Part shown: positions 37,024 through 47,025 of the stretch, piece after piece
How the letters are laid out: the number at the start of each line of letters is the position of its first letter
Numbering within the stretch: the first letter of the stretch is position 1
From: Lentisalinibacter sp964427415
GTDB lineage: Bacteria > Pseudomonadota > Gammaproteobacteria > Steroidobacterales > Woeseiaceae
Assembly (NCBI GenBank): GCA_964427415.1
Contig: CAYRUH010000018.1
Span: forward strand, 1 to 64,000
Direction: 5' to 3'
DNA: 64,000 nucleotides
The notes under the pieces: model-generated
What the model was told of the DNA's origin: nothing
Databases searched by the model: none
The model's input: only the letters and a program-made list of their open reading frames with translations
Program-made: the position numbers and the translations under genes

Positions 37024-38535
37024 TTGAGTAACAGCGCCAGCGCGAACGAGGTAGTTCCCGGAGTCGCCGGTGAGGACCGCGCCCAGCTCTGGAACGAAGA
37101 CCTTGCGCCCACGGGGCCGGAGGCCCGTCGCTGGACCTGGATCAACTTCGCGGCTCTCTGGGTCGGCATGGTGATCTGCGTGCCGGCTTATCTGCTCGCC
37201 TCCGGTCTGGTGCAAAGCGGCATGACCTGGTGGCAGGCGATGCTGACGGTGCTGCTCGGCAATCTGATTGTCCTTGTCCCGATGTTGCTGATCGGTCACG
37301 CCGGTACCCGCTATGGCGTGCCGTTTCCGGTGCTGGCGCGCGCCTCCTTCGGCACCATAGGTGCGCGGCTGCCTGGGCTGCTGCGCGGCCTCGTGGCCTG
37401 CGGATGGTTCGGTATCCAGACCTGGGTTGGCGGCTTCGCCATCTACCAGATCATCAACGGCATCAGTGGACAGGCATTCGTCGGCGAGCCGCTGCCGCTG
37501 CTTGGTATCGATGCGGCCCAGTTCGCTTGTTTCCTCGCATTCTGGCTGGTGCAGGTCTATTTCATTGCAAAAGGCATCGAGTCGATTCGCTGGCTGGAGA
37601 CGCTGGCCGCGCCGTTTCTCATTATGGCCGCTATCGCGCTGCTGGTGTGGGCGTTGTTCAGCGCCGACGATCTCGGCGCATTGCTGCGCCAGCCTTCGGC
37701 TTTCGCTGCCGGCGGCGCCAGGGAGGGCGAATTCTGGGTCGTTTTCTGGCCGAGTCTGACGGCGATGGTCGGCTTCTGGTCTACGCTGTCGCTCAATATC
37801 CCCGACTTCACCCGCTTTGCCCGCAGCCAGCGCGATCAGTTCATCGGCCAGTCCATCGGCCTGCCGCTGCCGATGGGGCTGCTCGCCCTGCTCAGCGTCA
37901 TCGTCACTTCCGCCACGGTATCGATCTTCGGCGAGGGTATCTGGGATCCGGTCGAGGTGGCCGGCCGGATGGGCGGGGCGGGTGCCATCCTCGGTCTGGT
38001 ATTGTTGCTGCTCGCTACCATGACCACCAATCTTGCGGCGAATGTGGTAGCACCGGCCAATGGTTTCAGCAATTTTGCGCCCGGATTCATTTCCTTCCGT
38101 ACCGGCGGACTGCTCACCGCTGCGTTGGGAATCGCGATCATGCCGTGGCGGCTGCTCGAGTCCGCGGGTTCTTACCTGTTTGTCTGGCTGGTCGGCTATT
38201 CTTCGCTGCTCGGTCCGATCGCCGGCATTCTGATCGCCGATTATTTTCTGGTGCGCCGATGCAGGCTGCAGGCGGAGGATCTGTACCGCCGCGACGGCGC
38301 CTATGAGTATCGGCGCGGCTGGAATCCGGCCGCGATGATCGCCCTGGCTGCCGGCGTGGCCCCGAGCCTGCCGGGCTTCCTCACGGCGGTGAAAGTAATC
38401 GACAACGCGCCTGCGTTACTAGTCAGTCTCTATAACTACGCCTGGTTCGTCGGCGCCTTCACTGCAGCGCTGGTCTATTACCTGCTCATGTATGGCAGAG
38501 CCGGTGAAGCTCAGTCTGCTCACCATGCTCGATAA
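37024..38535 (+). CDS. NCS1-family permease (uracil/hydantoin/allantoin type)
   Basis: This 503-residue inner-membrane transporter has about twelve helices. NCS1 features are the N-terminal NEDLAPTGPEARRWTW, PFPVLARASFGTIGARLPGLLRGLVACGWFGIQTWVGG, GFWSTLSLNIPDFTRFARSQRDQ, and TMTTNLAANVVAPANGFSN. The family imports uracil, allantoin, cytosine or hydantoins by Na+ or H+ symport. It starts with TTG 37024 after AGGAAG at eight bases. The RutR-like box lies about 95 bases upstream, and the LLM gene follows after 20 bases. Uracil or thymine is the likely substrate, from context. Confidence 0.9.
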   Translation: MSNSASANEVVPGVAGEDRAQLWNEDLAPTGPEARRWTWINFAALWVGMVICVPAYLLASGLVQSGMTWWQAMLTVLLGNLIVLVPMLLIGHAGTRYGVPFPVLARASFGTIGARLPGLLRGLVACGWFGIQTWVGGFAIYQIINGISGQAFVGEPLPLLGIDAAQFACFLAFWLVQVYFIAKGIESIRWLETLAAPFLIMAAIALLVWALFSADDLGALLRQPSAFAAGGAREGEFWVVFWPSLTAMVGFWSTLSLNIPDFTRFARSQRDQFIGQSIGLPLPMGLLALLSVIVTSATVSIFGEGIWDPVEVAGRMGGAGAILGLVLLLLATMTTNLAANVVAPANGFSNFAPGFISFRTGGLLTAALGIAIMPWRLLESAGSYLFVWLVGYSSLLGPIAGILIADYFLVRRCRLQAEDLYRRDGAYEYRRGWNPAAMIALAAGVAPSLPGFLTAVKVIDNAPALLVSLYNYAWFVGAFTAALVYYLLMYGRAGEAQSAHHAR

Positions 38536-38555
38536 CAAAGACGGGAGTCTCACGA

Positions 38556-39566
38556 ATGGAATTCGGCATCTGCTTCAAGGGCTTCGTCTCGCCGGAACGC
38601 GCCAGATACCTGGTGCGCGAGGCGGAGGTGGCGGGATTCACGCATTGCTGGTTTTACGACTCGCATATCCTCTGGCGTGACTGCTATGCACCTATCGCCA
38701 TGTGCATGGAACATACGACGAAGATGCGTTTCGGGCCCTGTGTCACCAATCCCAATGTGCGCGACTGGTCGGTGGCGGGCAGCATGTTCGCCGGTCTCTC
38801 GCTGCAAAGCGGGGGGCGCTTCAGCGTAGGGCTTGGGCGCGGCGACAGCTCACTGCGCGTGATGGGCCGCAAACCCGCAGTTCTCGCCCGCGTTGCAGAG
38901 TTCACGCATGTCATAAAGGCGATGGGACGCGGCGAAGAGGTCCGCTATGGAGACATGGAGGATCCGGTGCAATTGCGCTGGGCAGCCGGACATGAGATCC
39001 CCGTCTGGATCGGCGCCTACGGTCCGAAGGCGCTGGCGACCGCAGGGCAATATGGCGACGGCGTCATCCTGCAGATTGCCGAACCCCAGCTCATCACCTG
39101 GTTCCTGGAACAATGCCTGACCGCGGGGCGCGCCGCTGGCCGGGACATGTCTCATTACGGCGTCATGGCAGCCGCACCCGCGTACTTCGGGGATACGCAG
39201 AGCTGCATAGAGGCGACGCGGTGGTTCCCGGCCATGGTCGGCAACCACGTTGCAGACATCGTCGAGAAATACGGCAGCGATTCAGACCAAATCCCGGGCA
39301 GTCTTACCGGTTATATAGAGAATCGGCGTGGCTACGACTACAGCAAGCACGGCGAGAGCGACAATCCGTATCTGGACTTCATAACGCCCGAGATCGTGGA
39401 GAGTTTCTGCGTGCTTGGAACGCCAGGCGACCATATCGCCAAACTGAAGAAGCTCGAGGCGGCCGGCGTGACCCAGTTCAATATCTATCTGGACAGCGGC
39501 GACGAGGAGAACATTATTGCCCGCTACGGCGGGGAGGTGATCCCCGCACTCGCAGCCGGTGCATGA
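38556..39566 (+). CDS. LLM-class F420-type flavin oxidoreductase; candidate dihydropyrimidine dehydrogenase
   Basis: This 336-residue protein is a luciferase-like (TIM-barrel) oxidoreductase of the F420-dependent type. It begins MEFGICFKGFVSPERARYLV and contains the family block SGGRFSVGLGRGDSSLRVMGRKPA and the segment IPVWIGAYGPKALATAGQYGDGVILQ. It sits between the pyrimidine permease and beta-alanine genes, where a uracil-reducing enzyme is otherwise missing, and all F420 synthesis genes are divergent neighbours. I infer that it reduces uracil or thymine with F420H2. An alternative is a RutA-like oxygenase, since RutA is also LLM-class, but adjacent dihydropyrimidinase argues for reduction. 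Confidence 0.85.
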   Translation: MEFGICFKGFVSPERARYLVREAEVAGFTHCWFYDSHILWRDCYAPIAMCMEHTTKMRFGPCVTNPNVRDWSVAGSMFAGLSLQSGGRFSVGLGRGDSSLRVMGRKPAVLARVAEFTHVIKAMGRGEEVRYGDMEDPVQLRWAAGHEIPVWIGAYGPKALATAGQYGDGVILQIAEPQLITWFLEQCLTAGRAAGRDMSHYGVMAAAPAYFGDTQSCIEATRWFPAMVGNHVADIVEKYGSDSDQIPGSLTGYIENRRGYDYSKHGESDNPYLDFITPEIVESFCVLGTPGDHIAKLKKLEAAGVTQFNIYLDSGDEENIIARYGGEVIPALAAGA

Positions 39567-39597
39567 CGCCGCGCGAGAGTGGGCAGGGGGTCGGGCG

Positions 39598-40923
39598 ATG
39601 ACGACAGAGACACCAAAACCGGGACTCGGGGCCTACTGGATGCCCTATACGGGCAATCGGGAGTTCAAGCGCAACCCGCGCATGATCGTGGCGGCCGACG
39701 GCGCCTACTACACCAGCGACGACGGCCGGCGCATCTTCGACGGCCTGTCCGGTCTCTGGACCTGCGGTGCCGGCCACAACCGGCGCGAGATCAATGAAGC
39801 GATAAGCGCGCAGCTCGGCCGTCTGGACTTCGCGCCGGGCTTCCAGTTCGGGCATCCCGGCGCTTTCGAGCTCGCCGAGCGTATCGCCTCGATCATGCCG
39901 GAGGGGCTGGATCATGTCTTCTACACGAATTCGGGATCCGAGTCCGTCGACACGGCGACCAAGATCGCGCGTGCCTACTGGCGCCAGGCGGGGCAGCCGG
40001 CCCGCACCCGTATCATCGGTCGCGCCAAGGGTTATCACGGCGCGAGCTGGGGCGGCGTCAGCTTCGGCGGTATACCGGCCAATCGCAAGATGTGGGGGCC
40101 GGCGATGGAGTCGGACCACCTGACCCATACTTGGTTGGCGGAGAATGCCTTCAGCCGCGGACTGCCGCCGGCGGGCGCCCACCTGGCTGAAGAACTCGAG
40201 GAACTCGTCGCCCTGCACGATGCCTCGAATATTGCGGCGGTGCTCGTGGAGCCGGTATCGGGCTCGGCGGGCGTCTTCCCTCCGCCGCAGGGTTACCTGG
40301 AGTCGCTGCGCCGCATCTGTGACCGCCACGGCATACTGCTGATATTCGACGAGGTGATCACGGCCTACGGTCGCATGGGGGCGTGGACCGGCGCCGAGGC
40401 ATTCGGTGTCAGGCCCGACATCATCGCCACCGCCAAGCAGCTCACCAACGGCATCGTACCCATGGGCGCCGTGATTGTGCGCGGCGATATCCACGACGCC
40501 ATCATGCAGGCCGGCGGTCCGGAGTACATGATCGAACTGCCGCACGGCTATACCTATTCCGGCCATCCGCTGGCCTGCGCCGCCGGGCTCGCCTCTCTCG
40601 ATCTCATCGAGCGCGACGGCCTCATCCGGCGCGTGCTCGAACTCTCGCCCCTGTTCGAGGAGGCCTTGCACGGACTGCGCGGAGCCAGCGAGCATATCGT
40701 GGATATCAGAAATTGCGGCCTGGCTGGTGCAATGACCCTCGCGTCGGCGCCGGGCGAACCCGCGCTGCGGCCCTGGCAGGTGGCGATGAGCTGCTGGAAG
40801 AAGGGCTACTACGTGCGCTACGGCGGCGACACCATACAGCTCGGTCTGCCGTTCATCAGCGAACCCGGCGAGATCGATGCGGTGACCAACGCTCTGGGCG
40901 AGGCCCTGGCCGAACTGGATTGA
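39598..40923 (+). CDS. Omega-amino acid:pyruvate aminotransferase (class III)
   Basis: This 441-residue class III aminotransferase has the start YWMPYTGNREFKRNPRMIV, the PLP pocket segment FYTNSGSESVDTA, IFDEVITAYGRMG and the PLP-binding Lys280 in TAKQLTNG. It closely fits beta-alanine:pyruvate aminotransferases, which turn beta-alanine or 3-aminoisobutyrate into malonate or methylmalonate semialdehyde. ATG 39598 follows AGGGGG at eight bases; an earlier ATG overlaps the LLM stop but adds a non-conserved leader. The semialdehyde dehydrogenase gene follows 20 bases later. Confidence 0.9.
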   Translation: MTTETPKPGLGAYWMPYTGNREFKRNPRMIVAADGAYYTSDDGRRIFDGLSGLWTCGAGHNRREINEAISAQLGRLDFAPGFQFGHPGAFELAERIASIMPEGLDHVFYTNSGSESVDTATKIARAYWRQAGQPARTRIIGRAKGYHGASWGGVSFGGIPANRKMWGPAMESDHLTHTWLAENAFSRGLPPAGAHLAEELEELVALHDASNIAAVLVEPVSGSAGVFPPPQGYLESLRRICDRHGILLIFDEVITAYGRMGAWTGAEAFGVRPDIIATAKQLTNGIVPMGAVIVRGDIHDAIMQAGGPEYMIELPHGYTYSGHPLACAAGLASLDLIERDGLIRRVLELSPLFEEALHGLRGASEHIVDIRNCGLAGAMTLASAPGEPALRPWQVAMSCWKKGYYVRYGGDTIQLGLPFISEPGEIDAVTNALGEALAELD

Positions 40924-40943
40924 AACCCCCGGAGGGTACCCCG

Positions 40944-42464
40944 ATGAGTAGTGCAGCGGATGCCGGCATGAATAGCACAGGCCACCTGATCGACGGAGCC
41001 ATGGTGCCCGGGGCAGGCCCTGCCCGGGAGATTCGCAACCCCGCCACGGGCGTGCTCATACGCCAGGTCGCGATGGCCACCGCGGACGAGGTGGAACGTG
41101 CCATCGCCGCGGCAGCAGCGGCCTGGCCGGACTGGCGGGCGACACCGGCGGTGCGCCGCTCGCGCATCATGTTTCGTTTCAAGTCGCTGCTGGAGGAACA
41201 CGCCGACGAGATCGCCCGGCTGCTCACCGAAGAGCACGGCAAGGTGCATCACGATGCACTGGGGGAGGTGCAGCGGGGCATCGAGAACGTGGAATTCGCC
41301 TGCGCGGCACCGCAGTTGCTGAAGGGCGAGCATTCACGTGACGTGGGGCCGGGGATCGACTCCTGGAGCGAGATGCAGCCGCTCGGCGTCGTGGCCGGTG
41401 TCACGCCGTTCAATTTTCCGGCGATGGTGCCGCTGTGGATGTATCCGCTCGCGATCGTGTGCGGTAACACCTTTGTCCTGAAACCCTCGGAACGCGACCC
41501 GGGACCGGCTTTGCTGGTAGCGCGACTGGCGCATGAGGCCGGTCTGCCCGATGGCGTACTGAACGTGGTCAACGGCGACAAGGCGGCAGTGGACGCACTG
41601 ATCGGTGACGATCGCGTGCAGGCGGTAAGCTTCGTGGGCTCGACACCGGTGGCCGAGGCCGTCTACCGGGCCGGCGCGGCCGCGGGCAAACGGGTGCAGG
41701 CACTGGGCGGTGCAAAGAACCATGCCATCGTCATGCCGGACGCCGACATCGACAACGCGGTCAGCGCGCTGACGGGCGCCGCCTATGGCTCCTGCGGAGA
41801 ACGCTGCATGGCCATCTCGGTCGCGGTGGCGGTAGGCGAGGACACTGCCGGACGCCTGGTGGCCGGTCTCGCCGACGCTCTCGAGCGGATGCGTGTCGGG
41901 CCCGGGTCGGATGACGCAAACGACATGGGTCCGCTGATCACCGGCGAGCACCTCGCACGCGTGCGTGGTCATGTCGAGGCGGGATTGCGTGACGGAGCGA
42001 TCCTGGTCGTCGATGGAAGAGGGTTCAGCGCGCCGGGTCATGAGAAGGGCAACTTTCTCGGGCCCTGCCTGTTCGATCATGTGACCCCGGAGATGAGCAT
42101 CTGGCGCGAGGAGATATTTGGTCCCGTCCTTTGCGTCGTACGGGCACAGAGCATGCAGCACGCCATGGACCTGATCGATGCCCACGAGTACGGCAACGGT
42201 ACCTGTCTGTTCACGCGCGACGGCGAGGCTGCGCGTTACTTCAGCGATCACATCAACGTTGGCATGGTGGGCATCAATGTCGCCCTGCCGGTGCCCGTCG
42301 CATTCCACAGTTTCGGCGGATGGAAACGTTCATTGTTCGGCGATCTGCACGCCTACGGACCGGACGGTGCGCGTTTCTATACGCGGCGCAAGACCATCAC
42401 GCAGCGCTGGCCGTCCAGCGGCGTGCGCGAGAGCGCGGTATTCAGCTTTCCAAACAGCAAATGA
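40944..42464 (+). CDS. mmsA: (Methyl)malonate-semialdehyde dehydrogenase, CoA-acylating
   Basis: This 506-residue aldehyde dehydrogenase has the MMSDH features: GVVAGVTPFNFPAMVPLWM, the LGGAKNHAIVMPDAD motif and catalytic Cys288 in GSCGERCMAIS. It converts malonate semialdehyde to acetyl-CoA, or the methylated form to propionyl-CoA, with NAD+, finishing uracil or thymine breakdown. The ATG 40944 has GGAGGG nine bases upstream. The open frame before it is a shadow of the aminotransferase gene. A second MMSDH for valine may exist elsewhere. Confidence 0.93.
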   Translation: MSSAADAGMNSTGHLIDGAMVPGAGPAREIRNPATGVLIRQVAMATADEVERAIAAAAAAWPDWRATPAVRRSRIMFRFKSLLEEHADEIARLLTEEHGKVHHDALGEVQRGIENVEFACAAPQLLKGEHSRDVGPGIDSWSEMQPLGVVAGVTPFNFPAMVPLWMYPLAIVCGNTFVLKPSERDPGPALLVARLAHEAGLPDGVLNVVNGDKAAVDALIGDDRVQAVSFVGSTPVAEAVYRAGAAAGKRVQALGGAKNHAIVMPDADIDNAVSALTGAAYGSCGERCMAISVAVAVGEDTAGRLVAGLADALERMRVGPGSDDANDMGPLITGEHLARVRGHVEAGLRDGAILVVDGRGFSAPGHEKGNFLGPCLFDHVTPEMSIWREEIFGPVLCVVRAQSMQHAMDLIDAHEYGNGTCLFTRDGEAARYFSDHINVGMVGINVALPVPVAFHSFGGWKRSLFGDLHAYGPDGARFYTRRKTITQRWPSSGVRESAVFSFPNSK

Positions 42465-42489
42465 ATAATCTCGAACCGGAGTATGCGAC

Positions 42490-43362
42490 ATGACGACATT
42501 GAGAGGCGGCCTGATCCAGATGGGCTTGAAGGCGTCGACGGACCAGGAACCGGATGCGATCCGCGACGCCATGCTCGACGCGCACATACCCCTGATCGAT
42601 GAAGCGGGCGAGAGCGGGGTGCAGGTACTCTGTTTCCAGGAGGTCTTCACCCAGCCTTACTTCTGCCCGAGTCAGGATGCCAGGTGGTACGCGGCTGCCG
42701 AACCTGTCCCTGACGGCCATACCACGCGGCTGATGCAGGAGTACGCCAGAAAATACAGCATGGTCATCGTGGTGCCCATCTACGAAGCGGATGAGGTTGC
42801 GGGCGTGTACTACAATACCGCCGCCGTCATCGATGCCGACGGCTCCTATCTCGGCAAATACCGCAAGACGCATATCCCGCAGGTCGCCGGATTCTGGGAA
42901 AAGTTCTTCTTCAAACCCGGTGCTTCGAACTGGCCCGTTTTCGATACGCGCTACTGCAAGCTGGGCGTCTATATCTGCTACGACCGTCACTTCCCGGAAG
43001 GCTGGCGAGCACTGGCCCTGAACGGAGCCCAATACATCGTCAATCCGTCTGCGACCGTGGCGGGACTGTCCGAGTACCTCTGGAGACTGGAACAGCCGGC
43101 GTCCGCCGTGGCCAATGGCTGCTACATCGGTGCGATCAATCGTATCGGCATGGAAGCGCCATGGAACATCGGCGAATTCTACGGACAGAGCTACTTCGTC
43201 AACCCGCGCGGCCGGATTGAAAAGGAGGCGAGCCGGGATCAGGACGAATTACTGATACACGACATGGACATGAGCATGGTCACCGAGGTGCGCAATCTGT
43301 GGCAGTTCTTCCGCGACCGCCGGCCCGAGACCTATCGATCTCTGGCCGATCCGCAGCGCTAG
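42490..43362 (+). CDS. Beta-ureidopropionase / N-carbamoyl amidohydrolase (nitrilase family)
   Basis: This 290-residue nitrilase-superfamily enzyme has the catalytic triad Glu51 (CFQEVF), Lys126 (GKYRKTHIP) and Cys163 (YICYDRHFPEG). It hydrolyses N-carbamoyl-beta-alanine to beta-alanine, CO2 and NH3. The pattern AAVIDADGSYLGKYRKTHIPQ and FVNPRGRIEKEASRDQDE fits N-carbamoylputrescine and beta-ureidopropionase relatives. The former substrate is an alternative, but dihydropyrimidinase and beta-alanine genes in the same cluster favour the latter. It starts 25 bases after mmsA. Confidence 0.9.
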   Translation: MTTLRGGLIQMGLKASTDQEPDAIRDAMLDAHIPLIDEAGESGVQVLCFQEVFTQPYFCPSQDARWYAAAEPVPDGHTTRLMQEYARKYSMVIVVPIYEADEVAGVYYNTAAVIDADGSYLGKYRKTHIPQVAGFWEKFFFKPGASNWPVFDTRYCKLGVYICYDRHFPEGWRALALNGAQYIVNPSATVAGLSEYLWRLEQPASAVANGCYIGAINRIGMEAPWNIGEFYGQSYFVNPRGRIEKEASRDQDELLIHDMDMSMVTEVRNLWQFFRDRRPETYRSLADPQR

Positions 43363-43480
43363 AAGGCATCGCCTGGCCCGGTAACCTTTCGGCCGGTTGC
43401 TGCAACTGACACCTGAAGAATTCGTCGGCGTTGTTTTTTTGCGAAAACGGGAACTTGCTTCCTGTCTCATCAGTCAACTT

Positions 43481-43535
43481 TTGTTGCCAACGGGAGAAGT
43501 TGGCTATAGGCTGTAATTGCTGGCTGTAACAGCCA
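43481..43535 (+). promoter_or_regulatory. Promoter region with two inverted repeats before TonB receptor 3
   Basis: TTGTTG (43481-43486) and TATAGG (43505-43510) are 18 bases apart and may be -35 and -10. The perfect inverted repeat GCCAAC-N7-GTTGGC (43486-43504) fills the spacer. TGGCTG-N3-CAGCCA (43521-43535) lies near the start of transcription. Either could be an operator. Confidence 0.4.
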
Positions 43536-43554
43536 TTAACATGGGGGAAATAAT

Positions 43555-45732
<2,178 letters not shown>

Positions 45733-45753
45733 GGCAGCGAATGCCGCCGAGCT

Positions 45754-46383
45754 TCACCGCCGCGGCATGATGCCGCGCATCAGGAGTTCGGTGGCATTCT
45801 CTATGGCATGCTCGATCGCGGCCGGCGACGGACGCCGGCCGCGGTTCACGGTACGGATCTGGTGCTCGAAGTCTGCATAGTGTTGAGTGACCGCCCAGAT
45901 GGCGTACAGCAGGTGCTGAGGGTCCAGCGGGGCCAGCAGGCCGGCATCGATCCACCGACGGATCTGCCCGACCTTGTGTCGATTCCATTTAAGGAAGGGC
46001 TTCTTCAGACGGTCATCGAACACCCGGCCACGGCCTATGATCTCCATGGCCCAGACCTTGGAGGCGTGCGGGCGCGTGAATGAATGGATCATCTTGCGGC
46101 GTATGTAGGCACGCAGGATTGCTTCCGGGTCGCTTCCTGTGTCGAAGGTCTCGGCATCGGCGATCCATTCGCCGAGGATGTCCTCGAGTACGCGTGCATA
46201 GAGCTCCTCCTTGGTCGGGAAGTAGTAGTGCACGTTGGCCTTTGGCAGCTCCGCGAGATCGGCAATGTCCTGCATCGTGCCGCCACTGTAGCTCTTCTCG
46301 GCGAAGACACGCTCTGCCGCGGCGATGATGCGGCGGGTGTTTTCCGCTCGTATCTGCGCCTTCCTGGATTTACGTCCGACCAT
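45754..46383 (-). CDS. rutR: RutR-like TetR-family regulator
   Basis: This 209-residue regulator has a TetR helix-turn-helix (TMQDIADLAELPKANVHYYFPTKEELYARVL) and a C-terminal ligand domain very like RutR/YcdC (KVWAMEIIGRGRVF, then LLAPLDPQHLLYAIWAVTQHYADFEHQI). RutR of E. coli senses uracil and thymine and represses pyrimidine-catabolism genes. The ATG 46383 is the first Met before the HTH; upstream sequence in frame is a shadow. It converges with TonB receptor 3. A TTGAC-N6-GTCAA site upstream of the permease supports a pyrimidine-sensing role. Confidence 0.82.
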   Translation of the reverse strand: MVGRKSRKAQIRAENTRRIIAAAERVFAEKSYSGGTMQDIADLAELPKANVHYYFPTKEELYARVLEDILGEWIADAETFDTGSDPEAILRAYIRRKMIHSFTRPHASKVWAMEIIGRGRVFDDRLKKPFLKWNRHKVGQIRRWIDAGLLAPLDPQHLLYAIWAVTQHYADFEHQIRTVNRGRRPSPAAIEHAIENATELLMRGIMPRR

Positions 46384-46414
46384 GCTCAATGCGTTCCCGG
46401 GAAATAGCCGGATT

Positions 46415-46440
46415 GTATCAGTGAACTGCGTCACCGATAC
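46415..46440. promoter_or_regulatory. Imperfect palindrome in front of the RutR-like gene
   Basis: Arms GTATCAGTGA and TCACCGATAC match at nine of ten positions around a six-base centre. A minus-strand -10-like TACAAT (46412-46417) overlaps one arm. It is a candidate operator for autoregulation and could also affect the divergent gene at 46507. Confidence 0.5.
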
Positions 46441-46506
46441 TCCGGCGCGCCCGCGTCGGCACCGCATAGCGGCACGCTGTCCGCACCTATGGCGCATAAT
46501 GCGGGC

Positions 46507-46962
46507 ATGAAAATCTGGGTAGACGCTGACGCCTGTCCCGTGGTGGTGCGGGAGATCCTGTTCCGCGCCGCGAAGCGCACGGGAGTGGAGGTCACATTGG
46601 TCGCGAACCAGCCGGTGGCGACGCCGAAGCTGACCAACGTCACGTCGCTTCAGGTCTCGCGGGGCTTCGACGTCGCCGATGATGAAATCGTGAAGCGGGC
46701 GAACCCGGGCGACCTGGTGATCACCAGCGATATCCCGCTGGCAGCCGAAGCGATCGAAAAGGGCGCCCAGGCCCTCAGTCCCCGCGGCGAGCTGCACACC
46801 ACCGAGAACATCCGTGCACGGCTGAACATGCGGGACTTCCTGGACACGATGCGCTCGAGCGGCGTGGAGATGGGCGGCGGCCCGGCGGCTTTCAGCCAGC
46901 GCGACAAGCAGGCGTTTGCCAATCACCTGGACCGCTGGCTGACGAAGCAGCGCGACACGTAG
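46507..46962 (+). CDS. YaiI/YqxD (DUF188) family protein
   Basis: This 151-residue protein matches the YaiI/YqxD family: MKIWVDADACPVVVREILFRAAKR, VSRGFDVADDEIV, LVITSDIPLAAEAIEKGA and LNMRDFLD. The family has a PIN-like fold with clustered acidic residues (DADAC, TSDIP), but its role is not established. ATG 46507 is the family start; an upstream ATG would add six residues. The stop codon is supplied by a REP-like repeat. Confidence 0.9.
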   Translation: MKIWVDADACPVVVREILFRAAKRTGVEVTLVANQPVATPKLTNVTSLQVSRGFDVADDEIVKRANPGDLVITSDIPLAAEAIEKGAQALSPRGELHTTENIRARLNMRDFLDTMRSSGVEMGGGPAAFSQRDKQAFANHLDRWLTKQRDT

Positions 46963-47015
46963 GAGGGCCTTCAGGTCCGATTGTGATGGGGGATCGGGCC
47001 TGAAGGCCCTCCTAC
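46959..47015. repeat. REP-like inverted pair
   Basis: The arms are GTAGGAGGGCCTTCAGG and CCTGAAGGCCCTCCTAC, facing each other between convergent genes. The left arm gives the stop of the YaiI-family gene. Confidence 0.85.
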
Positions 47016-47025
47016 GCCGCCTGGC

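Noticed and set aside
38556..39566. LLM gene as RutA of the oxidative Rut pathway
   Set aside because: No rutB-F genes are present, and dihydropyrimidinase plus beta-ureidopropionase in the same cluster fit the reductive route. It remains a fallback hypothesis only.
42490..43362. N-carbamoylputrescine amidase
   Set aside because: No agmatine deiminase or polyamine genes are nearby, while the pyrimidine context fits beta-ureidopropionase.
43420..43445. T-run (43434-43440) as a Rho-independent terminator after beta-ureidopropionase
   Set aside because: No GC-rich stem lies directly before the T-run.
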